From positions 124,001-188,000 of the forward strand of contig JACRBT010000001.1 of the NCBI GenBank assembly GCA_016234445.1: 64,000 bases of DNA, in the 5' to 3' direction. Both the position numbers and the translations under genes were made by a program. The DNA is from Chloroflexota bacterium. Its GTDB lineage: Bacteria; Chloroflexota; Dehalococcoidia; Tepidiformales; Tepidiformaceae. Position 1 is the stretch's first letter. Each line of letters starts with the position of its first letter. Below, piece by piece: positions 45,520 to 53,072 of the stretch. Below the pieces are notes generated by a model that was given only the letters and a program-made list of their open reading frames with translations, did not search any database and was not told the DNA's origin.

Positions 45520-46050
45520 TCAGCGCGCGCCCTGGAGTTCTCGCCGGAGCAGCCGAAGCCGCGTCCGGACGCTGCCGTCGACCAGTTTGTCGCCCACCCT
45601 GACGACGACGCCACCGATGAGGGCGGGATCGACCGAGGCGGTGGCGCGGACCTGCTTGCCCAACGACTGGCTCAGCCGTTGTTCGATGGCGGCCAGCTGC
45701 CCGGCGTTGAGGTCCACGGCGGCGGTGACCCGGGCGTGGGCGATGCCTTCGTGGGCGTCGGCCATGCCGTTGAACGACCGCGCGACGTCGGCCGCTGCCA
45801 GTGACCGGCCGCGCTGGACGAGCAGCTTCGCCAGGTTACGGGCGAGGGGCTGGACGTCCAGGGTGCGATCGACCATCGCCAGGCGGCGGTCGAGGGGGAT
45901 GCGGCTATCGGCCAGCACCGGCGCAGCCTGAGAGGAGGTCAGGACCTGGGCAATGTCTGCCAGGTCCGACCGCCAGGCGGCGATGGAGCCGGCTTCAACG
46001 GCGATGGCGAACACCGCCTGGGCATAGCGGTTCGGTGCATCCCCTGCCAT
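45520..46050 (-). CDS. atpH: ATP synthase F1 delta subunit
   Basis: This 176-residue peripheral stalk subunit has an N-terminal helical domain (AGDAPNRYAQAVFAIAVEAG) and a C-terminal domain with VDPALIGGVVVRVGDKLVDGSVR, the delta/OSCP signature. It joins the b subunits to the top of F1. It is 3 bp after atpF. Confidence 0.93.
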   Translation of the reverse strand: MAGDAPNRYAQAVFAIAVEAGSIAAWRSDLADIAQVLTSSQAAPVLADSRIPLDRRLAMVDRTLDVQPLARNLAKLLVQRGRSLAAADVARSFNGMADAHEGIAHARVTAAVDLNAGQLAAIEQRLSQSLGKQVRATASVDPALIGGVVVRVGDKLVDGSVRTRLRLLRRELQGAR

Positions 46051-46053
46051 CGG

Positions 46054-46563
46054 TCAGCTCCCGCCAAACGACGATTCGGCAAGCGTCTCGTCGATGATGC
46101 GCTGGTGACCCTGGCGGTCGAGCGACTGGCCAATGACCTTTTCGGCGGCGCGGACGGTGATGTCCGCGAACTCCCCCCGGAGGTCGGCGATGGCGCGGTC
46201 GCGTTCGAGCTGGATCTCGGCGCGGGCACGTTCGGTGGCGGCTTCGCGGTCGCGTGCTGCCTGCTCACGGGCCTCCGCCTGGATGCGCGCGGCGATCCCC
46301 TGGGCGTTGGCGACGAGCTCCTGGCCTTCCTTGCGGGCGGTATCCAGTTGTCCCTGGATGTTGGCCTGCGCGGCGGCGGCTTCGGCTCGTGCGGTCTCAG
46401 CCGCGCCGAGGCCCTCGGAGATCTTTGCCTTACGCTCGTCCAGCATCTTGAGGATGGGCTTGTAGAGCGTGAGGCGGAGGATCACCAGCAGGACCACGAA
46501 GTTCGCGATCTGAGCGATGAGCTGGGGCAGGTTGAGACCGAGGGCTTCTACTGCCTGGCCCAT
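46054..46563 (-). CDS. atpF: ATP synthase Fo b subunit
   Basis: This 169-residue protein has one N-terminal membrane helix (about 12-32, LIAQIANFVVLLVILRL) and a long charged helix (about 40-150) forming the peripheral stalk. The chosen ATG (MGQAVEALGLN) has GAGG eight bases upstream and puts the membrane helix at the usual place. An upstream in-frame start adds a low-complexity Ser/Arg stretch and is unlikely. Confidence 0.93.
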   Translation of the reverse strand: MGQAVEALGLNLPQLIAQIANFVVLLVILRLTLYKPILKMLDERKAKISEGLGAAETARAEAAAAQANIQGQLDTARKEGQELVANAQGIAARIQAEAREQAARDREAATERARAEIQLERDRAIADLRGEFADITVRAAEKVIGQSLDRQGHQRIIDETLAESSFGGS

Positions 46564-46585
46564 ACGGGCACCTCGTTCCTTTGAA

Positions 46586-46852
46586 CTAGATGACGAACGC
46601 GATGATGAGCGCCGAAAGGAGCGCGTAGATGCCGATGGCCTCGGCGAAGGCGACGCCAAGGATCATGTTCGTCTGGATGGCGGCACGGGCTTCGGGGTTG
46701 CGCCCGAGAGCTTCCATGGCCTTGCCGACGAGCATGCCGATGGCGAGGGCCGGGCCGATGCCGCCGACGCCCATGGCGATACCGGCGCCGAGGGCCTTTG
46801 CGCCATCCGCGTCGATCGCGAGCAAGAACGGCAGAATTGCAAGAACGTCCAT
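46586..46852 (-). CDS. atpE: ATP synthase Fo c subunit
   Basis: This 88-residue two-helix proteolipid forms the rotor ring. The helix-1 glycine pattern (GAGIAMGVGGIGPALAIG), the polar loop ALGRNPEA and the carboxylate in GVAFAEAIGIYALLSAL are clear. The ion-binding Glu is not followed by Ser/Thr as in Na+ types, so proton coupling is more likely. Confidence 0.95.
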   Translation of the reverse strand: MDVLAILPFLLAIDADGAKALGAGIAMGVGGIGPALAIGMLVGKAMEALGRNPEARAAIQTNMILGVAFAEAIGIYALLSALIIAFVI

Positions 46853-46918
46853 GACCTGTTTCCTCCGGTGCGCCCCTGTCCCTGGCGCGGTTTTGGGTGT
46901 GACTGTGAACAGGCCCCG

Positions 46919-48241
46919 CTAGTGGGCCTGAGCAGCTCCTGGGTGATAGTGGGCGTCGGCGGCGGCGTCCTCGTCGTGGTGGTCGTCGCCGTGGTGGTCT
47001 TCCTCACCGTGGTGCTCGACCGCCATAGTGGCGAAGACGAGCGTGAGCAGGGCGAAGACGGATGCCTGGATGAAGCCGACGAACAGTTCGAGCCCGTAGA
47101 TGATGTCCACGAACAGGAACGGCATGAGGAATGTGAGCATCAGGATGAGGACTTCGCCGGCGAAGATGTTGCCGAAGAGACGGAAGGCGAAGCTGATGAT
47201 GCGGATGAACTCCGAGAGCAACTCAAGGATGCCGACGAAGGAGTTGATGCCGTTGAGGTTGAAGAACTTCTTGAGGTAGCCGAAGCCGAGGGCCTGGAAG
47301 CCCCAGAACTCGATCATGAAGAAGGCGATGATGCCAAGGGCGAGGGTGTTGTTGATGTCGCTGTAGACGCCGCGGAAGAAGGGGATGACGAGGGCCATCT
47401 TCTGGCTGTCCTCGAAGTCAACGCCGGCGATGGTGGCGTGGAGGGCGGGGCTTTCGAGGCCGTGGCCTTCCTGAGCGTGTTCGTCGTGGCCCTCGGCCAT
47501 CATCAGGAGCGGCGCGCCTGTCCCGTCGAGGGTCGCGGCGGCGGCGGCAACCTGCTCGGCGGTCGGGTGATGCAGGGCCTCGTCGTCGATTTCGAAGCCG
47601 GCGAATTCCTTCGCGAGGAAGACGATGTAGCGGTCGAGGGCCTGGCCGGGGGTTTCGCCCACCTCGACCTCGAAGTCGACGGCTTTGGCGCCGGACTTCG
47701 CCACGACCATGCCGCCGGCGTCGTCCATCTTCCAGCCGGCGAACTTGTGCTTCTCTTCGTAGGTGCCGTCAGCCGCGAGGGTGAGCTTTTCGGGTTCGGG
47801 GGAGGCGAGTTCGTGGAAGATCTCGTGGCCGACGTCCTCGGTCTTCCCGATCGCGTTGAAGAACGGCATGAGGCCGAACCAGTTGGAGACGATGACGAAG
47901 AGGAAGATGGTGGCAACGACGGCGAAGAACTTGCGGGCGTTCTTCTCGCCGGCGATTTCTTCCATCTGGGCGAGGAGGAAGCCGATGATGGCTTCGAAGA
48001 AGTTCTGGATGCCCGAGGGCATGAGCTTCATGGAGCGGGTGGCGACGAAGCTGAAGACGATGAGCATGGCCATGACGATCCACGCCGTGAGCATCGTGTT
48101 GGTGATGTTGAGGGGGCCGAGCTTCGTGAGGACTTCGGCGGGGACGACGATTTCGGGCTGGGGGCCCTGGGCGAAAAGCAGGCCAACCGCGAGCCAACCG
48201 CCGAGGGCGGCAATCGCAACGACGATGTAGACGAGCTTCAC
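46919..48241 (-). CDS. atpB: ATP synthase Fo a subunit with large insert and His-rich tail
   Basis: The product has 440 residues, far longer than the usual 230-290. Membrane helices and the essential Arg354 (SFAFRLFGN) are conserved, with LLSEFIRIIS before it. Between the helix ending at about 128 (WFGLMPFF) and YSDINNTLALGI at 293 lies a hydrophilic insert of about 155 residues (131-286). By comparison with E. coli topology it would face outside. The C-terminus ends in a His/Asp tail (EHHGEEDHHGDDHH, about 409-440), probably cytoplasmic and able to bind metal or protons. The channel residues suggest a working subunit. Confidence 0.93.
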   Translation of the reverse strand: MKLVYIVVAIAALGGWLAVGLLFAQGPQPEIVVPAEVLTKLGPLNITNTMLTAWIVMAMLIVFSFVATRSMKLMPSGIQNFFEAIIGFLLAQMEEIAGEKNARKFFAVVATIFLFVIVSNWFGLMPFFNAIGKTEDVGHEIFHELASPEPEKLTLAADGTYEEKHKFAGWKMDDAGGMVVAKSGAKAVDFEVEVGETPGQALDRYIVFLAKEFAGFEIDDEALHHPTAEQVAAAAATLDGTGAPLLMMAEGHDEHAQEGHGLESPALHATIAGVDFEDSQKMALVIPFFRGVYSDINNTLALGIIAFFMIEFWGFQALGFGYLKKFFNLNGINSFVGILELLSEFIRIISFAFRLFGNIFAGEVLILMLTFLMPFLFVDIIYGLELFVGFIQASVFALLTLVFATMAVEHHGEEDHHGDDHHDEDAAADAHYHPGAAQAH

Positions 48242-48242
48242 T

Positions 48243-48476
48243 TCAGCGCTTCTCCGAGGTCCCGCTTCCGTATCGTTGCAGGAACGGCATCAACATCCGG
48301 AGGCCGCCGATGAAGGCCACGGCGAGCCCGAGGAAGATGCCGGCCAGCGTGAACAAAGGATCCAGACCGGTAACCGAGTCAACCCAGAGGCCGACCAGCA
48401 CGCCCACAAGGATGCAGGTGGCGAAATACCACCCGATGCCCAGCAGGTAGGCCGTTGGTGCGACCCAGCTGCCCAC
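48243..48476 (-). CDS. AtpZ/AtpI-like small membrane protein
   Basis: This 77-residue protein has two membrane helices (about 10-32 and 40-65: GVLVGLWVDSVTGLDPLFTLAG between them). The GxxxGxxxD-containing phrase matches the AtpZ/AtpI helpers at the head of atp operons, proposed to aid c-ring assembly or Mg2+ entry. The start is GTG after GGAGGG. It is the first gene of the atp operon. Confidence 0.8.
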   Translation of the reverse strand: MGSWVAPTAYLLGIGWYFATCILVGVLVGLWVDSVTGLDPLFTLAGIFLGLAVAFIGGLRMLMPFLQRYGSGTSEKR

Positions 48477-48514
48477 GGCACACCCTCCGGGCGCCCGGAT
48501 TCCAGACCTCGCGC

Positions 48515-48544
48515 ATCATAGGCCGATTGTGAAGCAAAGCGCAA
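48515..48544 (-). promoter_or_regulatory. Promoter of the atp operon
   Basis: On the minus strand TTGCGC (48539-48544), an 18-base spacer and TATGAT (48515-48520) give a transcription start near 48508, about 30 bases before the GTG of the first gene. A CGCAAGC/GCTTGCG stem-loop (48540-48562), just after the upstream gene's stop, may end upstream transcription. Confidence 0.5.
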
Positions 48545-48565
48545 GCGAAAACAGGGGCTTGCGGG

Positions 48566-49102
48566 CTACTTCTTCGGCTTGTCGAAGTCGCTGAGGTCGA
48601 GGCCTTCGATGAAGTCCTTGAAGGCCCCGAGGCGTTCCAATTCGGCCGGGTCGGCCGGCTTCCGGCGGTCGCCCTCGCCACCTTCGCCCCCCTCCGACTC
48701 TTCGTCGAGGAGGACGCCGGCGCGGTCGAGGACGGCCTCTTCGGCGTAGATGGGGGCTTCGACGCGGACGGCGAGAGCGATGGCGTCGGAGGGGCGGGAG
48801 TCGACTTCCATGGTCTCGCCGCGGACGTCGAGGATGATGCGGGCGAAGAAGGTGTCGTTGCTGACGTCGGTGACGACGATGTAGGCGACGCGTCCGCCGA
48901 GCTGTTCGATCATGTTACGGAGAAGGTCGTGGGTGAGGGGCCGGGCGACGGCGACATCCTGGAGGCGGACGGCGATGGCGTCGGCCTCGGCGGGGCCGAT
49001 GAAGATGGGCAGGTAGCGGTCGGAATCCTTCTCGCGAAGGATGAGCACTCGCTGATAGTTCATCAGGCTCAGGCGGATGCTTTCGATGCTCATCTCTTTC
49101 AC
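48566..49102 (-). CDS. Bifunctional nuclease (BFN/DUF151) family protein
   Basis: This 178-residue protein has the BFN core: SIRLSLMNYQRVLILREKD, RYLPIFIGPAEADAIA, DTFFARIIL, and VDSRPSDAIALAVR. Plant and thermophile relatives have DNase/RNase activity. A Gly/Glu-rich linker and UVR-like or acidic helix (GAFKDFIEGLDLSDF) follow. The GTG start (MKEMSIESIR) matches the usual family N-terminus. An ATG three codons later is the alternative. Confidence 0.85.
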   Translation of the reverse strand: MKEMSIESIRLSLMNYQRVLILREKDSDRYLPIFIGPAEADAIAVRLQDVAVARPLTHDLLRNMIEQLGGRVAYIVVTDVSNDTFFARIILDVRGETMEVDSRPSDAIALAVRVEAPIYAEEAVLDRAGVLLDEESEGGEGGEGDRRKPADPAELERLGAFKDFIEGLDLSDFDKPKK

Positions 49103-49169
49103 GCCATCACCACCCTCAGGGGCACGACAGGTGCCCGAGGTCGATGTTACGAGCGGCTGGATCGGGGAG

Positions 49170-50486
49170 TCAACGCCACGTCCCGCCAATGACGGGCGGC
49201 CCGGGAGCGGCGGTCTTCGGCTGGCGGACGTTGGCCACGGCGACGACGGCCGTGGCGCCGGCGACGAGCGCCAGGACCGGGGTGACGCCCACCAGGTCAC
49301 TCAGCCCGCCCGCGACGAGGACGGGCAGCGACGCCGCGAGCGCGGCCATCGCGCCCTGGGTCGCGAGGACCCTTCCCTGGAGCTGGAGGGGCACGCGGTC
49401 GTTGAGGACGGTCTGGGCGGCGACGCTGACGATGGCGTAAGCGAACCCCAGCGGGAAGACAACCATCATCGCGATCACGCCACCGCCGTCGAAGTCACCG
49501 AGCGAGACGTCGTTGAGCCATTCGAAGGGGCCGTAGCCGGCGAGGAATTCGGATTCCGGGTTGACGAAGGCGAGGGCAGCGAGGAGGAAGACGAAGGCCG
49601 CGAACCCGGCGCTGCTGAGTGCCCCGTGGGGGACGCGGTGGGCGAGGAACCCGGCCACCCGCAGGCCGAGCGCCATCCCTGCCGCGCCCGGGATGAGCAC
49701 CGCCGCCCCGACTTCTATGGGCAGGCCGAGGGTGTCGGTGATGTAGGTGGGGAGAAGGCTGCCGAGGATGATGACGGTGGTGGCGATGAGGGTCAGTTCG
49801 ACCGCGGCGTGCATGACGGCGGGGTCGGAGCGCATCTGGCGCCAGCCGGCCTGCCACCAGGGCGCCTCCACCCTGCCGCCGATCTCGAGGCGTTCGGGGG
49901 AAGTCACCCGGCCGATGGCGGCGCCGTAGCCCGCGGCGAGGACGTAGAGGCCGCCACAGATGGCGAAGAGGATTCGAGGGGTGTCGAAGACGCGGAGGGC
50001 GAGCGGCGTCAGCGCCCCGAACCCGGCCAGCTGTGCGGCGATGGTGACGGCGTGGCCGATGGCGTTTGCGCGGGCGAGTTCGTGGCGCCGGACGACGCCG
50101 GGAAGGATGGCGCCTTCGGCCGATCCGGCGAACTGCGAGGAGACGGAGAGGCCCACGGCGATGAGGTAGTAGGCGGCGACACCCCCGCCCTTCCAGGCGA
50201 CATAGCCACAGATGGCCGCCCGGGCAAGGTCGCCGGCCACCACGAGGATGCGCTTGGGGAGGTGGTCAGCGGCGACGCCGGCGGCGATCCCGGCGACGGT
50301 CGAGGGCACGACGAGGGCGAGGACAAGCAGGCTGCTGAGGAAGGCCTTGCCGGTTTCGTCGACGATGAGGAGGACGAGGCCAAAGTTGATAGCGTTCTGG
50401 GCGAGGCGGGAGCAGAAGCGGGAGAAGCTGAGCATCCGGAAGGGGCGCTGCTGGAGGAGCGGCGGCCGCCGTTCGGGGTCAGGCAT
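49170..50486 (-). CDS. Major facilitator superfamily transporter
   Basis: This 438-residue protein has twelve predicted membrane helices and a loop motif AADHLPKRILV after helix 2 and LNDRVPLQLQGRVLATQGA later, as in the drug/enterobactin-exporter-like (MFS_3) group. It is probably an exporter; the substrate is unknown. Its start overlaps the DUF951 stop by 8 bp, so it belongs to the murI-pyrF-DUF951 operon. Confidence 0.85.
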   Translation of the reverse strand: MPDPERRPPLLQQRPFRMLSFSRFCSRLAQNAINFGLVLLIVDETGKAFLSSLLVLALVVPSTVAGIAAGVAADHLPKRILVVAGDLARAAICGYVAWKGGGVAAYYLIAVGLSVSSQFAGSAEGAILPGVVRRHELARANAIGHAVTIAAQLAGFGALTPLALRVFDTPRILFAICGGLYVLAAGYGAAIGRVTSPERLEIGGRVEAPWWQAGWRQMRSDPAVMHAAVELTLIATTVIILGSLLPTYITDTLGLPIEVGAAVLIPGAAGMALGLRVAGFLAHRVPHGALSSAGFAAFVFLLAALAFVNPESEFLAGYGPFEWLNDVSLGDFDGGGVIAMMVVFPLGFAYAIVSVAAQTVLNDRVPLQLQGRVLATQGAMAALAASLPVLVAGGLSDLVGVTPVLALVAGATAVVAVANVRQPKTAAPGPPVIGGTWR

Positions 50487-50670
50487 CGGGCGTGGGGACG
50501 CGGGCTTTCGCCCTGGCTTCGAACCGGCGGCGTTCGACCATGACGCGGTGGTGGCAGGTGAGGCATTCGATACCGATGTCGGCGCCGGTGCGGTAGACCC
50601 GGAACTCCCAGCCGCCGCAGGGGTGCTTCCGCCGCATCCGGTAGACCTCGCCGACCGCGACTTCGAGCAT
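50479..50670 (-). CDS. DUF951 family protein
   Basis: This 63-residue protein is all DUF951: VGEVYRMRRKHPCGGWEFRVYRTGADIGIECLTCHHRVMV, with the Cys of HPCG and CLTC likely binding zinc (about 18 and 36-39). It is widespread in Firmicutes and Chloroflexota, often near cell division or translation genes. The function is unknown. Its ATG overlaps the pyrF stop by one base (TGATG). Confidence 0.88.
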   Translation of the reverse strand: MLEVAVGEVYRMRRKHPCGGWEFRVYRTGADIGIECLTCHHRVMVERRRFEARAKARVPTPDA

Positions 50671-51458
50671 CAGGCAGGCACGGCCGCGGCCAGTTCGTCG
50701 CGGAGGGATCGGGCGGCGGCGGCGGCGGCCTCGGCGAAGTCGGGGCCGTCGGAGGCGTAGTAGATGGAGCGCGAGGCGTTGACGACGATCCTCCCGGGCG
50801 TGGCGCCGGCGGCGGCGATGACTTCCGCGGGCTGGCCGCCCTGGGCGCCGACGCCGGGGACGAGGAGGGAGGCTGTGGGAGCGAGTTCGCGGACGCGGCG
50901 CAGTTCGGCCGGGGCGGTGGCGCCGACGACGAGGCCGACGTTGGGGGACCAGGCCGTCGCGGTGAGGGCGACCTCTTCGAAGAGCATCCGGCCGCTGGCC
51001 ATGCGCTGTTCCTGGAACTCGCGCGAGCTGGGGTTCGAGGTGCGGCAGAGGACGTAGACGCCGCGGCCTTCGTAGGCGAGGAAGGGTTCGACCGCGTCGA
51101 GGCCCTGGTAGCCGTTCACCGTGACGGCGTCGAATCCCCAGGCTTCGAAGGCGGCGCGAGCGTAGGCGGTGGCGGTGTTCCCCATGTCGCCGCGCTTTAT
51201 GTCGCCGATGACCGGGATGCCGGCCGGGACCGCGTCGAGGGTTGCCTCAAGCTGGCGGAGACCTTCGACGCCGTGCTGTTCGTAGAAGGCGATATTCGGC
51301 TTGTAGCAGGCGGCGTAGGGCGCGGTCGCTTCGATGATGGCGCGGTTGTAGGCGGCGATCTCCGTGACGCGATGGCGGCTGAAGTCAGGGTCGAGGCCGA
51401 CACAGACGAGGGTGCCGAGATCGCGGCTGCGGGCGGCGAGGCGTTCGAAGTAGTTCAT
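50670..51458 (-). CDS. pyrF: Orotidine-5'-phosphate decarboxylase (type 2)
   Basis: This 262-residue TIM barrel removes CO2 from OMP to give UMP. VCVGLDPD at the N-terminus and the catalytic VIGDIKRGDMGNTA (Asp/Lys/Asp) are diagnostic; the length and VPGVGAQGG fit the longer type 2 family. Its ATG overlaps the murI stop by 4 bp (ATGA). Confidence 0.93.
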   Translation of the reverse strand: MNYFERLAARSRDLGTLVCVGLDPDFSRHRVTEIAAYNRAIIEATAPYAACYKPNIAFYEQHGVEGLRQLEATLDAVPAGIPVIGDIKRGDMGNTATAYARAAFEAWGFDAVTVNGYQGLDAVEPFLAYEGRGVYVLCRTSNPSSREFQEQRMASGRMLFEEVALTATAWSPNVGLVVGATAPAELRRVRELAPTASLLVPGVGAQGGQPAEVIAAAGATPGRIVVNASRSIYYASDGPDFAEAAAAAARSLRDELAAAVPA

Positions 51459-52240
51459 GCGTTCGTTGCAGCCTTCCTGTGGGGAAACCCGAGTTGCTCC
51501 ATGACGCCGTGGAAGGCGTCGCGGTCGCCGGTGACGATGAGGTCGAGCACGCCTTCCTGGCCCGGCGGGGCGTCGAGGCCGGCCTCCTTAAGGACCGACA
51601 CGGCGCGGCGCGCGACGGCTTCGCTGGTGTCGACGATCGCCAGGCCGGGGAACTCGGCGGCGATGTCGGACTGGAGGAAGTGGTAGTGGGTGCAGCCGAG
51701 GACAACGGTATCGACGCCGGCCTGGACACTCGAAGCCAGCGCCTCCCGGACGGCGGCGCGGGCAAGGGGCGTGCCCGACTGGCCACGCTCGACCAGCTCG
51801 GCGAGGCCATGCCCGGGGATGTTCGTGATCCGGGTGCCGCGGCCGAACTCTTCGACGACACGGTTGTAGAGGGCGCCGTCGAAAGTCCCGTCGGTCGCAA
51901 GGATGGCGACCTTGCCGCTGGCCGAGGCGCCGGCCGCGGGCTTGAGGCCGGGGACCATCCCCACGAAGGGCACGGGAAACGCTTCGCGGAGGTCGGTGAT
52001 GGCGGCGGCAGAGGCGGTGTTGCAGGCGACGATGATCAGCTTGACATCGGCTTCGAGCAGCCGGTGGACGATGGCGAAGGCGCGCTTGCGGATCTCGGCC
52101 GCCGGGCGCGGGCCGTAGGGGAAATAGGCCGTGTCGGCGAAGTAGATGACGCGCTCATTCGGCGCCAGCTGGCGGAAGGCGCGGAGAACGCTGAGGCCGC
52201 CGGCTCCGGAATCGAAGATGCCTACAGGGCGCGGGTCCAC
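51455..52240 (-). CDS. murI: Glutamate racemase
   Basis: This 261-residue cofactor-free racemase supplies D-glutamate for peptidoglycan. GIFDSGAGGLSVL, the first catalytic Cys in VACNTASA and the second in LGCTHYHFL are intact. The GTG start at 52240 (MDPRPVGIFDSG) is chosen because it lies 6 bases after an extended -10 box (TGC-TATCCT). A longer ATG frame from 52297 would begin inside the divergent comB-like gene. Confidence 0.92.
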   Translation of the reverse strand: MDPRPVGIFDSGAGGLSVLRAFRQLAPNERVIYFADTAYFPYGPRPAAEIRKRAFAIVHRLLEADVKLIIVACNTASAAAITDLREAFPVPFVGMVPGLKPAAGASASGKVAILATDGTFDGALYNRVVEEFGRGTRITNIPGHGLAELVERGQSGTPLARAAVREALASSVQAGVDTVVLGCTHYHFLQSDIAAEFPGLAIVDTSEAVARRAVSVLKEAGLDAPPGQEGVLDLIVTGDRDAFHGVMEQLGFPHRKAATNA

Positions 52241-52246
52241 GGCCTG

Positions 52247-52252
52247 AGGATA
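52247..52252 (-). promoter_or_regulatory. Extended -10 box, leaderless start of murI
   Basis: On the minus strand TGC-TATCCT ends 6 bases before the GTG at 52240. Confidence 0.45.
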
Positions 52253-52283
52253 GCACGGAGGTGCCCTGAACCTGGCGATCGGC

Positions 52284-52289
52284 GATGCT
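52284..52289 (+). promoter_or_regulatory. -10 box, leaderless start of the comB-like gene
   Basis: GATGCT ends 6 bases before the ATG at 52296. The match is weaker than the others. The two divergent -10 boxes are only 31 bp apart, so the -35 region of each promoter falls over the other's start. Confidence 0.3.
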
Positions 52290-52295
52290 TTGGCC

Positions 52296-53072
52296 ATGGC
52301 AAAGACGCTCGACCTGGCACTCCTCCCGGCGGAAGCGGCGGCGATGGAGGCCGGCTGCTACATCGTCGTCGACCTGCTGCGGGCGACGACCACGATCGCG
52401 ACGCTGTTCGCACGGGGGCTGACGGACCTGGTGGTGGCGGGCGACATCGAACTGGCGCGGGAAGTGGGCGCGCGGGATGGCCGGGTGCTCTTTGGGGAAG
52501 TTGGGGGCCTGCGCCCGGAGGGGTTCGACCACGGGAATTCGCCGGTGGAAGCGGCTGCGGCGGACGTGGCCGGGCGCGGCGGCGTGCTGTTTACGACGAA
52601 CGGAACGCTGGCGCTTTGCGGGCTGGCGGGCCGGGGCGACGTCTACACGGGCGCCATCGCGAACGTCTCGGCGGCGGCGGCGTGTGTGGGGAACTACGAC
52701 CGCACGGTGATCGTCTGTGCGGGGACCGAGGGCGGCAGGCGGTTCGCGCTGGAGGACCTGGCCGGGGCGGGCATCATCATCCGCAAGGCCGTCCGTGCCT
52801 GGCCGGGACTGGAACTGGGCGACGCGGCCGGGCTCGCGATCGACGCCTGGGGATACGACGACTGGCTCTCTCCCGGGCTTCCGCAACAGCCGGGAAAGAG
52901 CACCCGCCTCGTCAGCACGTCCCAGCACGGGCGGCTGTTGACGGCACTGGGGTTCGGCGACGACCTCCATTTCGCCATGCGCGAGGACACGTCGGCGGCG
53001 CTGCCGATGGTGACGAAGCACGGCGACGGCTGGGCACTGCTCGAGAACAGGCCGGTCAGCGGCTCCCGGTAG
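52296..53072 (+). CDS. 2-phosphosulfolactate phosphatase (ComB) family protein
   Basis: This 258-residue protein has the ComB motifs YIVVDLLRATTTI, GEVGGLRPEGFDHGNSP and FTTNGTLAL plus VIVCAGTEGG. ComB removes phosphate from 2-phosphosulfolactate in coenzyme M synthesis, but bacterial members without other com genes may act on related phosphates. No comA or comC is nearby. The start ATG follows a -10-like box by 6 bases; a TTG two codons earlier is also open. Its end overlaps the convergent DUF4129 gene by 17 bp. Confidence 0.8.
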   Translation: MAKTLDLALLPAEAAAMEAGCYIVVDLLRATTTIATLFARGLTDLVVAGDIELAREVGARDGRVLFGEVGGLRPEGFDHGNSPVEAAAADVAGRGGVLFTTNGTLALCGLAGRGDVYTGAIANVSAAAACVGNYDRTVIVCAGTEGGRRFALEDLAGAGIIIRKAVRAWPGLELGDAAGLAIDAWGYDDWLSPGLPQQPGKSTRLVSTSQHGRLLTALGFGDDLHFAMREDTSAALPMVTKHGDGWALLENRPVSGSR

